A stretch of 59,618 nt of DNA from Paludibacteraceae bacterium. GTDB lineage: Bacteria; Bacteroidota; Bacteroidia; Bacteroidales; Paludibacteraceae. The stretch covers positions 1-59,618 of the forward strand of contig JAKSKV010000017.1 in the NCBI GenBank assembly GCA_024401555.1, written 5' to 3'. A program made the position numbers and the translations under genes. Position 1 is the stretch's first letter; the number at the start of each line of letters is the position of its first letter. The notes below the pieces were generated by a model. It searched no databases, was not told the origin of the DNA, and worked only from the letters and a program-made list of their open reading frames with translations. This document shows positions 17,599 through 26,172 of this stretch, piece after piece.

Positions 17599-18837
17599 CT
17601 ATTGTTTCTTCGCCTTATAAATCAATGTGGAACAATTTTCCGGAACAAACACCTCTCTGGCGTAACGTTGCAGATCCTGAGGCGTCACCTTGCGGTAATT
17701 CTCCACCTCTTCGTACATCAGATTAGCATCCCCCAACAGTTCATAATACGCCAAATTATTCGCCCGTTTCAAAAGCGTCATATTCTCCAACACTTGCGTC
17801 GCTTCATATTTATTTTTCCACTTATCCAGTTCTGACACGGGCACCAACTCATCGCAAAGCAATTTCAGCTCCGCCTCCAAGGCAGCCTCCGCCTCTTCAA
17901 AAGAGGTGCCTTCCGCCAAAAGTCCCACCACATAGAACATTCCCGTCTCAATATCGCCGGAAATATAGGCATTGACCTCCGTGAACAGCGGACGCTCCTT
18001 CACCAACTTTTGGTAAAGTCGGGATGATTTTCCATTAGACAACACATCTGAAATAATATCAGAGACAAAGTAATCCTTCTCCAATCGGCCACAAACATGG
18101 TACACCTTGTAAATCATACTGGCCGGCACGTTGCGCTCCACCTCCATCCGTCTCGATTCGGTCTGTTTCGGTTCCTCCGGCAACTGACGGAGACGGACAT
18201 CCCGGCGAGGAATATCCCCATACCACTTCTCCACCAACCGTTTGGTCTCCTCGAAGGAGATATTGCCCACCACGGATAGGATCGCATTGTTAGGTGCATA
18301 GTGTGAGAAGAAAAATTGCTTCACCTCATCCAAAGTGGCATTTTCAATATGCGAAAGTTCTTTACCAATGGTCGGCCACGCATAGGGATGTCTCTTAAAG
18401 ACCATGCTTCTCACCAAATGCGAAACATCGCCATAGGGTTGGTTCAAATTACGTTGTTTAAACTCTTCGCATACCACGTTGCGCTGCACATCCAAACTCT
18501 TTTGACTAAAATTGAGGCTCAACATACGGTCCGACTCCAACCAAAGGGCAACCTCCACATTGGAGGCGGGAATCATCACATAATAATTGGTGAAATCCTC
18601 GCAAGTCCATGCGTTGTCCTCGCCTCCCGCATTTTGGATAGGCTCGTCGTATGAGGGAATGTTAATGGAACCACCAAACATCAAATGTTCGAACAGATGG
18701 GCGAAACCCGTATGGTCGGGATCCTCATCCTTAGCCCCCACATCATACAGGGTATTAATCACCACCATCGGAGAAGCGCTCTCCTCTTGATGGACGACAC
18801 GCAACCCATTCTTCAACACAAATTTATTGATAGCCAT
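17599..18837 (-). CDS. M16-family zinc peptidase
   Basis: The 412-residue protein has the inverted zinc motif HxxEH at 47-51 ('HLFEH'), with a third Glu ligand expected in 'NVVCEEFKQR'. The second half carries the 'FVSDIISDVLSNGKSSRLYQKLVKE' segment of the M16 partner domain. It is a single-chain M16B-type peptidase of usual length. No signal peptide is seen at the annotated start, although some Bacteroidota M16 peptidases are periplasmic. It follows the NfeD gene with a 6-base gap, so the two are probably cotranscribed. The substrate is unknown. Confidence 0.9.
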   Translation of the reverse strand: MAINKFVLKNGLRVVHQEESASPMVVINTLYDVGAKDEDPDHTGFAHLFEHLMFGGSINIPSYDEPIQNAGGEDNAWTCEDFTNYYVMIPASNVEVALWLESDRMLSLNFSQKSLDVQRNVVCEEFKQRNLNQPYGDVSHLVRSMVFKRHPYAWPTIGKELSHIENATLDEVKQFFFSHYAPNNAILSVVGNISFEETKRLVEKWYGDIPRRDVRLRQLPEEPKQTESRRMEVERNVPASMIYKVYHVCGRLEKDYFVSDIISDVLSNGKSSRLYQKLVKERPLFTEVNAYISGDIETGMFYVVGLLAEGTSFEEAEAALEAELKLLCDELVPVSELDKWKNKYEATQVLENMTLLKRANNLAYYELLGDANLMYEEVENYRKVTPQDLQRYAREVFVPENCSTLIYKAKKQ

Positions 18838-18843
18838 CTCTCT

Positions 18844-20223
18844 CTATTTCAATCTTACATACATTTGTCCCATCTCATATTTTCGGACAATCACCTCTTC
18901 TCCCTTGTTGATGAATCCGTTTTCGGCGACAGCATCGTAAATTTCACCTTCCACCATCACCTTACCTGCTGGGCGAAGATCCGTCTCCGTCACACCCACC
19001 TTACCGGCCAATGCGTTCAGCGAGACATTATTACTTACATACCCCTCTTCGTTATCTTGGGATTTTGTCAATGCCAAATTCTTGAAGATTCCGTCCGTTC
19101 CGATCTTGGAAGCCAAGAAAGCCACCAAGCCGAAAGAGCCGACCATAGCGAGCAACACCGTGATCAGAGCGGTATAGGTAGCACTCCACGAGACACCTCC
19201 GAAATCGAATAGATCATTCGGCAAAAGGCTCAACGTCAGTCCCGCCACAATGAAGATAATACCCAAGATGCCCGCCACACCGAATCCCGGTATCACAAAG
19301 ATTTCCAGCAGTAGCAGGACAACTCCAATCAAGAACAGAACAGCCTCCCATAAATCGGTCAGTCCGTCCAAATAGAGCGGAGCGAAATAGAGCATCGCGG
19401 CAACAACCGAAGCCAACAAGGCGAAGCCAATACCAGGTGTCTGCATCTCAAAATAGATGCCTCCGATGATTATCATAATCAAGAAACCCTGCAAAACAGG
19501 ACTGGTCAAGAAGCCCAAAATGCTATCGAATAGAGTTGCCTTATAGGAGGTCAACTCATAATCATCCTCATGGAACCCCTGCAAAATGATTTCGGGGATA
19601 GAGTTGTATTTTCCCTCGCAATAACCATTCGCCATCGCCTCATTGGCGGTAAAGGTCAAAATCTTGGTGGAATCCACGATACCAGGCACGACAACCCGTT
19701 CGTCCACCATTGCCTCCGCAATGAGCGGATCACGACGCCACTTCTCCACCGTGTCACCATTTACCACAACCTTCACCTTTCCGTGGCTCTCCGCCGTCGA
19801 ACGAATGGTGGAGCGCATATACGACTGGTACTTATCCGGCATCTTCTCGCCATTATCGTTTACCACCGTAGCGGCGCCTATGTTTCCTCCCTCCCGCATA
19901 TAGATGCTGTCACACGCTATGGAGATCAAGGCTCCGGCAGAGGCCGCATTGTTGTCGATAAACACATAGACCGGAATTTCACAATTGATAATCAATGTGC
20001 GCATGGAATCGGCATAGTTCACCAAACCGCCATAAGTGTTCATGTGAATGAATATGCCATCCACCTTCTTGGCGCGAGCCTCCTCTACCCCCTTCTTCAA
20101 ATGGATCCACGAGGTGCTTCCAATCTCCTCGAATATTTTAACTTCATGATAATGTTTCACCGCAAAAACATCCACGAAGAACATCATCCATATAGACAGC
20201 AAAAAAAATAATCTCTTTTTCAT
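18844..20223 (-). CDS. NfeD-family membrane serine protease (ClpP-like + NfeD domain)
   Basis: The 459-residue protein starts at the ATG at 20223, where a signal sequence 'MKKRLFFLLSIWMMFF' begins; the longer frame would overlap glgB. A ClpP/SppA-like protease domain follows (about 25-210), with 'MNTYGGLVNYADSM' and the nucleophile serine in 'NNAASAGALIS'. Four to five transmembrane helices (about 230-385) come next, then a small beta-rich NfeD domain at the end ('AGKVMVEGEIYDAVAENG'). This is the long NfeD form. Long-form NfeD proteins cleave stomatin-like partners in archaea. The flotillin-like floA in this window is not adjacent. It sits 25 bases after glgB and 6 bases before the M16 gene. 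Confidence 0.88.
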   Translation of the reverse strand: MKKRLFFLLSIWMMFFVDVFAVKHYHEVKIFEEIGSTSWIHLKKGVEEARAKKVDGIFIHMNTYGGLVNYADSMRTLIINCEIPVYVFIDNNAASAGALISIACDSIYMREGGNIGAATVVNDNGEKMPDKYQSYMRSTIRSTAESHGKVKVVVNGDTVEKWRRDPLIAEAMVDERVVVPGIVDSTKILTFTANEAMANGYCEGKYNSIPEIILQGFHEDDYELTSYKATLFDSILGFLTSPVLQGFLIMIIIGGIYFEMQTPGIGFALLASVVAAMLYFAPLYLDGLTDLWEAVLFLIGVVLLLLEIFVIPGFGVAGILGIIFIVAGLTLSLLPNDLFDFGGVSWSATYTALITVLLAMVGSFGLVAFLASKIGTDGIFKNLALTKSQDNEEGYVSNNVSLNALAGKVGVTETDLRPAGKVMVEGEIYDAVAENGFINKGEEVIVRKYEMGQMYVRLK

Positions 20224-20248
20224 CAACTTGTTTTTTAAGTTACGCAAC

Positions 20249-22264
20249 TCACTCCTCCGCATCTTTTAGCCTCAACACGCAAGCGGAACGGGCTGGCAAA
20301 TAGAGCAGCAACCACTCCTTGCCATCAGGGCGAGGTTTCTCCTCCGATTGCGTGAAATGAGCTTGGCTATCGTCCACCAATCCAAATCCACCGAACTCCT
20401 TGTCATCCGTGTTGAGCACCATCTCATACTCTCCCTTCTCGGTCAAGATGCCATAATCGGTGAATGATTTGTATGGGTGGAAATTAAAGACAAAGACCAA
20501 GTCCTTACGACGGAAGGCCAATACCTGGTCATCCGACTTGTCCCACAACTCAACAATGGAAGACTCATTGAACCTGCGAGACTCACGAATCAAATTGATC
20601 ATCGCTTTGTCAAAATCGCCCAAATATTTGTATTTCAAATCAGTATCATCCACCAAGTGCCACTGGCGTCTCGCATATTTGTACGACCAGCCATTTCCTT
20701 CACGAGGAAAATCCACCCATTCAGGATGGCCGAACTCATTACCCATAAAGTTCAGATATCCACCATTGGTGGTGGTGAGGGTGATGAGGCGGATCATCTT
20801 GTGCAACGCAATGGCCCGGTCCACCATATAGGAAGAGTCGAACAATCTGGACATGTGCCAATACATATCGGCATCAGCCAATCTGAATATCAATGTCTTA
20901 TCGCCCACCAAGGCTTGGTCGTGGCTCTCCGCATAGGAGATTACCTTCTCATCCTTTCGACGGTTGGTCAGGGTCCATAGGATATGGCCCGGTTTCCACT
21001 CCTCGTCACGACACTCCTTAATGGTCTTGATCCAGAAATCAGGGACGCCCATCGCCAAACGATAGTCGAAGCCCATACCGCCATCACTGATCTTCGCGGC
21101 GAGACCTGGCATACCACTCACATCCTCCGCGATGGTGATCGCACGAGGATTCACCTCGTGAATCAACTGGTTAGCCAAGGTAAGGTAACAAATAGCATCA
21201 CCATCTTGGTTAGGGCTATAATAGTCCGAATAGTTCGAGAAGGAACTACCCATTCCATGATCCAAATAGATCATGGAGGTGACACCATCAAAACGGAAAC
21301 CGTCGAAATTAAACTCCTCCATCCAATATTTACAGTTCGAAAGCAAGAAATGGATCACCTCGTTCTTGCCATAATTGAAACAGAAAGAGTCCCATTGTTG
21401 ATGTTCGCCTTTTGGACCGTCATGGAAATATTGATAGCGGGTACCATCCAGGCAACCCAAACCTTCATTCACGTTCTTCACCGCATGGGAATGCACCAAA
21501 TCCATGATCACCGCCAAACCCATCTCATGGGCTGCATCGATCAACTCCTTCAACTCCTCCGGCGTACCAAAGCGGGATGAGGGTGCGAAGAAACTGGAGA
21601 CATGATAGCCAAAGGAACCATAGTATGGATGCTCCTGAATCGCCATGATCTGCACGCAGTTGTATCCATCCGCAACGATGCGAGGCAGGACATTTTCCCT
21701 GAACTCACGATAAGTGGAGACACGCTCCGCCTCTCCCGACATACCCACATGCGACTCATAAATCAACAAGGGGGAAACAGAAGGTTTAAAACGCTTGACC
21801 TTAAATTTATAGGGCTTTTCCGGCGCCCAAACCTGTGCGCTGAAAAGTTTCGTCTCCTCATCTTGTACCACACGGTTGGCCCATGCGGGGATGCGTTCGC
21901 CACATCCGCCTTCCCAATAGACCTTCATTTTGTAAAGCTCACCATGTCTCATGGCATCCTCCGGCAATTCGGCTTGCCAGACACCATTCTTCATCTTTTT
22001 CAACTCATAGGCAGGCTCTTCACGCCATCCGTTAAAGTCTCCGATCAAGAAGATGCGCTCCGCATTGGGCGCCCATTCACGGAATACCCATCGCTTAGCC
22101 TCTCTATGAAGTCCGAAATAGAGGTAACCCGACGAAAAATCGGACAAGGATTGTGTTCCGCACAATTCGGCGGCACGCTTCATATAATATTTATACCGTC
22201 CTAAAATGGCATTCTGATAGGGTTTCAGCCATTGGTCATTCTTAATCAGTCTTAACATATCCAT
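20249..22264 (-). CDS. glgB: 1,4-alpha-glucan branching enzyme (GH13)
   Basis: The 671-residue enzyme has an N-terminal CBM48 (about 55-150, 'REWAPNAERIFLIGDFNGW'), the GH13 barrel and a C-terminal all-beta domain. The catalytic residues are in place: nucleophile Asp326 in 'DGFRFDGVTSM', acid Glu380 in 'IAEDVSG' and transition-state Asp449 in 'AESHDQ'. The length and the 'YLDHGMGSSFSNYSDYYSP' segment resemble the eukaryote-like branching enzymes found in Bacteroidales. It introduces alpha-1,6 branches into glycogen. No other glycogen genes are in the window. The start could be the first or the third codon, both ATG. Confidence 0.95.
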   Translation of the reverse strand: MDMLRLIKNDQWLKPYQNAILGRYKYYMKRAAELCGTQSLSDFSSGYLYFGLHREAKRWVFREWAPNAERIFLIGDFNGWREEPAYELKKMKNGVWQAELPEDAMRHGELYKMKVYWEGGCGERIPAWANRVVQDEETKLFSAQVWAPEKPYKFKVKRFKPSVSPLLIYESHVGMSGEAERVSTYREFRENVLPRIVADGYNCVQIMAIQEHPYYGSFGYHVSSFFAPSSRFGTPEELKELIDAAHEMGLAVIMDLVHSHAVKNVNEGLGCLDGTRYQYFHDGPKGEHQQWDSFCFNYGKNEVIHFLLSNCKYWMEEFNFDGFRFDGVTSMIYLDHGMGSSFSNYSDYYSPNQDGDAICYLTLANQLIHEVNPRAITIAEDVSGMPGLAAKISDGGMGFDYRLAMGVPDFWIKTIKECRDEEWKPGHILWTLTNRRKDEKVISYAESHDQALVGDKTLIFRLADADMYWHMSRLFDSSYMVDRAIALHKMIRLITLTTTNGGYLNFMGNEFGHPEWVDFPREGNGWSYKYARRQWHLVDDTDLKYKYLGDFDKAMINLIRESRRFNESSIVELWDKSDDQVLAFRRKDLVFVFNFHPYKSFTDYGILTEKGEYEMVLNTDDKEFGGFGLVDDSQAHFTQSEEKPRPDGKEWLLLYLPARSACVLRLKDAEE

Positions 22265-22596
22265 AACTCAAAAAATTTTGATGAGTTTATAAAATGATTC
22301 AACTTTTAAAGTTAGCAAAAAATTTCGGTATTTGACAGATTGAGGTCAAATATTTATCAACAAAACCACCAATAGAATCATCGTTTTTTTCTAACGAATG
22401 CTCGATGTAATCATTGTTATTATAAAAGATTAAAGCATTATATTTGTGGGGGACAAGCAAAATGAGCATTCGCTGTATCATATGTCTTGCGAAAAAAAAT
22501 TGAGGGAAAATTGTTTCGCCTTTGGAGAATGTTGAATTTTTTTTCAGAAGAAAACAGCTATAAGACATTATGTTTCAACGAAATACGACTTAAAAG
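22265..22596. other. AT-rich intergenic region, no gene seen
   Basis: This gene-free stretch separates glgB (minus) from an orphan plus-strand gene. It must carry the glgB promoter, but no exact TAnnTTTG box is clear. A frame of 89 codons on the minus strand (22299-22568) has the composition of random AT-rich DNA, and I do not accept it. Confidence 0.5.
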
Positions 22597-22630
22597 TTTT
22601 AACACGCAAGGAATTATATAATATTAAAAC
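22597..22630 (+). repeat. Second leader repeat, copy A
   Basis: The 34-base block recurs at 23407-23440 with one difference in the first bases, and at 23292-23325 with a few more. It ends 23 bases before the start codon of the orphan secreted protein, so it looks like a shared leader. It is AT-rich and contains AAGGAA followed by TTATATAATATT. Confidence 0.85.
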
Positions 22631-22653
22631 TTTAAAACTAAAAATTAGATAGA

Positions 22654-23280
22654 ATGAAGAAGTTTGTAACAATAATTTTCATAATATTTTATGGCACATA
22701 TTCTCGGTGTCAAGATTTCAATCAGTTTGTAAATCTATACCCTCATTTTTTGTTGCCATTTTATATGACAGATTATGAAGGATGTCCTTATGAAAGTACT
22801 GATTTGAAAAAACCATGGGAAAGAATTATTGATGAAAAATATTCAAAGAATTTTATTAATGGTTTTGTTCCAATTAATGAGAATGAGAAATGCTTTTCAG
22901 GATATATAGCTTTGTCAAGACTTCATTTTTCAGAAGTGCCATTTGTTATATTGTTAATTGCAAGGGATGAATTGTTGACAGGGTGTGGAGAGTGTGTTTA
23001 CATGGCTATATACGATGAATTAGGCGCTCCTATAGATTGTTTATTAGTTTATGGGCGCAATGATCCCTTATCTAATCAATCGCCTAATGGTGAAATAGGA
23101 TGGAGGCAGTATTGTACGATAGAAGATAATCTAATTAAAATATTGAGAAAAGAGTATTACTATATTAATAATTCAAAAAAGGAGAGGAAATTTAGCCATC
23201 AAATTAATTATAACAGAGAATACATAATTAGTAGGGATGGTCATTTCCTTTTAGTGAAGGAGGAAAAGCTAAATCAGTGA
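22654..23280 (+). CDS. Orphan secreted protein of unknown function
   Basis: This 208-residue protein begins with a signal peptide (about 1-18, 'MKKFVTIIFIIFYGTYS'). The rest is rich in aromatic and charged residues, with several Cys ('GCPYES', 'TGCGECVYMA') that could form disulphides. I recognise no domain. The gene is far more AT-rich than its neighbours, uses A/T-ending codons, points the opposite way from the genes on both sides and is bracketed by leader repeats, all of which suggest recent acquisition. An immunity or surface role would fit such genes, but nothing in the sequence proves it. Confidence 0.75.
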   Translation: MKKFVTIIFIIFYGTYSRCQDFNQFVNLYPHFLLPFYMTDYEGCPYESTDLKKPWERIIDEKYSKNFINGFVPINENEKCFSGYIALSRLHFSEVPFVILLIARDELLTGCGECVYMAIYDELGAPIDCLLVYGRNDPLSNQSPNGEIGWRQYCTIEDNLIKILRKEYYYINNSKKERKFSHQINYNREYIISRDGHFLLVKEEKLNQ

Positions 23281-23291
23281 TAAGTAATTCG

Positions 23292-23325
23292 ATTTAACAT
23301 ACAAGGAATTATATAACCTTAAAAA
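23292..23325 (+). repeat. Second leader repeat, copy B (degenerate)
   Basis: The sequence matches copies A and C except for a handful of bases. It begins 11 bases after the stop of the orphan gene and has no start codon close behind. A stem-loop (23332-23389) separates it from copy C. Confidence 0.8.
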
Positions 23326-23331
23326 CGTATT

Positions 23332-23389
23332 ACGATTTGTAGAAATACTACCATTGGCAAAGCGGTAGGTAGGCGATCTCTCAAATCGT
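23332..23389 (+). other. Stem-loop between leader copies B and C
   Basis: Outer arms ACGATTTG (23332-23339) and CAAATCGT (23382-23389) are perfectly complementary. Inner arms CTACC and GGTAG can pair inside them. There is no T-run, so it is not a standard terminator. It could be a structured RNA or a recombination site. Confidence 0.5.
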
Positions 23390-23406
23390 CCTATTCCGAA
23401 ACTATG

Positions 23407-23440
23407 ATTTAACACGCAAGGAATTATATAATATTAAAAC
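23407..23440 (+). repeat. Second leader repeat, copy C
   Basis: Nearly identical to copy A (22597-22630). It ends 11 bases before the ATG of a short broken ORF that encodes a signal peptide. Confidence 0.85.
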
Positions 23441-23451
23441 AGGTCTAGTCC

Positions 23452-23559
23452 ATGAAAAAGATAATGCTTTGTATATTTCTGACGCTATTATTTGCGTTGG
23501 TTAGCTATTCATACACGACACGACAGTGGCGAGTATATGCGGGGAGAGAGCGTAGATAG
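23452..23559 (+). pseudogene. Broken secreted-protein ORF (signal peptide only)
   Basis: The ATG at 23452 opens a 35-codon frame that starts with a convincing signal peptide, 'MKKIMLCIFLTLLFALVS', and then stops. The neighbouring frame continues past the stop with protein-like residues ('HDSGEYMRGESVDSV') until it collides with the 3' end of the DUF5686 gene. The gene appears to have lost its body by frameshift and truncation. It has the same layout as the orphan gene at 22654: leader repeat, short gap, then Met-Lys-Lys. Confidence 0.6.
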
Positions 23560-23569
23560 CGTATGTACC

Positions 23570-26140
23570 TTAAAAATTAAAATGGGCGCCCACTCTGATG
23601 CCGCCTTTAGAGACCTCCTCGTGATCCCGGTAGGTCAAACGCCAGACATAATCGACGCGCAGCACCTTCAAGATATTCTCAATACCAACACCAACCTCCA
23701 TATAGGGCTTTCCCTCCATCACATAGGTCTTCCCAGGAAAGGCGAAAAGGCCGGTACGATCACCACTACCATTTGGATTATTCTCATCACGAAGGCTTCC
23801 CCAAATACCTTTGAAGGTAAAGACCTCCCGCAACTGTAATTTTCGGATGACGGGGATTCGATTAAACAACAAACCGTTCATATAGTAGGTAATGTTCCAG
23901 AACAAGGATTGATCATTGATGAACTCCACTGGATCCATCAAATTAAAGGCATCATTGTCAACGAAATAGGAAGGCGACACACTTGGAACGTCCAACAAAG
24001 TGTATGGAACGCCCTTGTTCCACACCTTCACACCTCGGAAGAGCAAATCGGCATACCCGAAGAAGGAGAACCAAACACGCTTCTCGAAGCTCAACTCCGT
24101 CTTGTTGCAACTATAATCAGAGCCCAGCAAACCCCTCTTCGCAAACGAATGGGAAAGCATGATCACAGGGACCTCCTTGTCCAGATTATACCGGTACTGA
24201 CGGCTTTGGTAAAACTTCTCCTTGGGAGCGAAACGGGCATTCACCTTAAAGAAGCTCATGGAATAGGAATCAAGATCCCGCACCTCTCCCCCTTTATCAA
24301 AGCGTTGGAAATTGGTCAGAAAGGTTGAATAGGATGTCTTGTATTGATAATTGGCAGAAAAGGAGAGGCCTGAATACAATTCCCGCAAATAAGAGAGACC
24401 AGCTTCCCGCGCATAGATAGCGTTTCGGTCGTCCACCCTACTCAACAAAGAGGTGAAAAGATTACCACCAGAGGTGCCATAATACTCGTCACCCACCTTA
24501 TCCACATCGTATTTGCAATAGACCTTCAGGGAGTGTACAGGGAACTCCACATGATACTTTTTCTTATCGACGAACGAATACTCTATCGAACCCATTCCCT
24601 TCGGGCGATGATCTTTGAAACCGTATGCGATATAGGAAGAGAGGAAAAAGTGCTTGTCAAAAGCCGTGGTGGTCTCGCCTCCGAAACGAAGACGGAACCC
24701 CTCCAAATCATTGCTCGACAACATCGAGAAAACCGGTCCGATGTCGAACTGGCTATTCACTTTGTCGGTAGGGATAAAGTTATTGGTACATATCTTCACC
24801 GTACCCTCCAAAAAGCGATAGAAGGGCACTTGCCTCAACTGCTTCATCATCAGTTGGGTACGCGACTCCTGCTCGGAGAGCGATTGGTGACGAAGATTTT
24901 CCCACCCCGCATCGTTGACCGTATTGGCTTCCGACATATCCAAGACAGGATTGGGTAAATCGAAAAGAAAACGCTCTTTCGGTTCTTCGAAACGATAATC
25001 ACGATAGGAGTTCAGACGCTCGCCATAGACACGAGGCGCAGCCGGCACAAAAAATTCCACACTGACAAAATCCCTCGTCAGCAAGCGGGTGCCATCCTCC
25101 GCATAGTCGAAGTCCTGCTCGAAATACATACTTTGGACAAAGTTGAGGTTGATATCCTTCGGTAAATTAAAACGGGCTCGCTTCAAGGCGTAGGTCGAGT
25201 CGAGCGCGATGTAGAGGCTGCCTAAGAAACCATAAGCCTCCGTCGTATAGGGTGTGAAGGCCAAATTGACGCAACGGACACCATCTATCTCCAATGTATC
25301 CAGCGCATAATACTTGTAAAAGGTCGGAGCCACATTGGACAATGGGCTGACAAAGTGGTTGGACAACAAGACAATGTCATTTTGGAAGATATCCACATCT
25401 TGGAAAAGCTCCGTGAGCGTGTTCTGCACACTCTCTTGCGGCAACAACTCATCGATTCCGCTGAACTTCTTGGCATGGACCATCGTGCGGCTCTTACCCG
25501 TCTCTCCTTGCCAATAAAGGGAGGAGGAGACCTCCCTCAAACCAAGCGGGAGGATCGAGTTTCCTCGTTCCGTCGTGTCAATATGATCGTACAAAAAACC
25601 GAACCGCTTCTTCAACAGACCAAATTTTCCCGCCTCAAAGCCATTCCACGCATAGGTGATCTTTTGGTATTTATCGCAGCTGAAATAGGGTTTACGATAG
25701 ACGGAGCTACTATCCTTTAGTTCGATTACCTTGCGGGCTAATTCAAGCGCAGGGTTGTTCTTCTTGGAATAGTGCTGACGTCGGCGTCTGGTCACCTCCA
25801 CCGCACCCAATTCGTACTCTTCCATCGGCAAATCCACCTTCAAGAAACGCTTTGCGCCATCAGCCTTGATGAGGACGCGCTTCTCCTTGTAGCCCATCAT
25901 AGAGAATACCAACTCACCCGACTCCTCGGTGGTCAGGATAAAGTTTCCATTGGCATCGGCGGCGGTACCATTCCCACTCTCCTCAAAATAGACGGCCGTA
26001 TACGGAAGCGTGACCTTGGAGGCCGAATCCCGCACCACACCTGTGATGACCGTCTTGGCAGCAAATGCGGAGAGGCTACTTCCCGCCATAACGAGAAGAA
26101 GCGTCATGCAACATTTCACAAACCGTTTGAAAAGAGCCAT
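23570..26140 (-). CDS. DUF5686/carboxypeptidase-regulatory-like outer membrane protein
   Basis: The 856-residue protein has a signal peptide (about 1-28, 'SSLSAFAA'). A CarboxypepD_reg-like beta-sandwich follows (about 30-115: 'ITGVVRDSASKVTLPYTAVY', 'ANGNFIL', 'FSMMGYKEKRV'). The large DUF5686 region has many short strands ending in aromatic residues, as expected for an outer membrane barrel, and the chain ends in 'GAHFNF' with a terminal Phe. This is the TonB-receptor-like family without a plug, common in Bacteroidota; function unknown. The ATG at 26140 is preferred over the TTG at 26176. It starts 33 bases after the rnz stop, so the two may be cotranscribed. Confidence 0.88.
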   Translation of the reverse strand: MALFKRFVKCCMTLLLVMAGSSLSAFAAKTVITGVVRDSASKVTLPYTAVYFEESGNGTAADANGNFILTTEESGELVFSMMGYKEKRVLIKADGAKRFLKVDLPMEEYELGAVEVTRRRRQHYSKKNNPALELARKVIELKDSSSVYRKPYFSCDKYQKITYAWNGFEAGKFGLLKKRFGFLYDHIDTTERGNSILPLGLREVSSSLYWQGETGKSRTMVHAKKFSGIDELLPQESVQNTLTELFQDVDIFQNDIVLLSNHFVSPLSNVAPTFYKYYALDTLEIDGVRCVNLAFTPYTTEAYGFLGSLYIALDSTYALKRARFNLPKDINLNFVQSMYFEQDFDYAEDGTRLLTRDFVSVEFFVPAAPRVYGERLNSYRDYRFEEPKERFLFDLPNPVLDMSEANTVNDAGWENLRHQSLSEQESRTQLMMKQLRQVPFYRFLEGTVKICTNNFIPTDKVNSQFDIGPVFSMLSSNDLEGFRLRFGGETTTAFDKHFFLSSYIAYGFKDHRPKGMGSIEYSFVDKKKYHVEFPVHSLKVYCKYDVDKVGDEYYGTSGGNLFTSLLSRVDDRNAIYAREAGLSYLRELYSGLSFSANYQYKTSYSTFLTNFQRFDKGGEVRDLDSYSMSFFKVNARFAPKEKFYQSRQYRYNLDKEVPVIMLSHSFAKRGLLGSDYSCNKTELSFEKRVWFSFFGYADLLFRGVKVWNKGVPYTLLDVPSVSPSYFVDNDAFNLMDPVEFINDQSLFWNITYYMNGLLFNRIPVIRKLQLREVFTFKGIWGSLRDENNPNGSGDRTGLFAFPGKTYVMEGKPYMEVGVGIENILKVLRVDYVWRLTYRDHEEVSKGGIRVGAHFNF

Positions 26141-26172
26141 ACTGCCGTAATCTAAAATATTCACACCAATTT

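Noticed and set aside
22299-22568. 89-codon minus-strand frame upstream of glgB
   Set aside because: AT-rich random composition, no domain or signal, no promoter; it probably reflects the low stop density by chance.
22597-23440. Integron attC sites
   Set aside because: Copies B and C contain an RYYYAAC-like ATTTAAC, but no matching GTTRRRY core was found at the other end of the stem-loop, and no integrase is visible.
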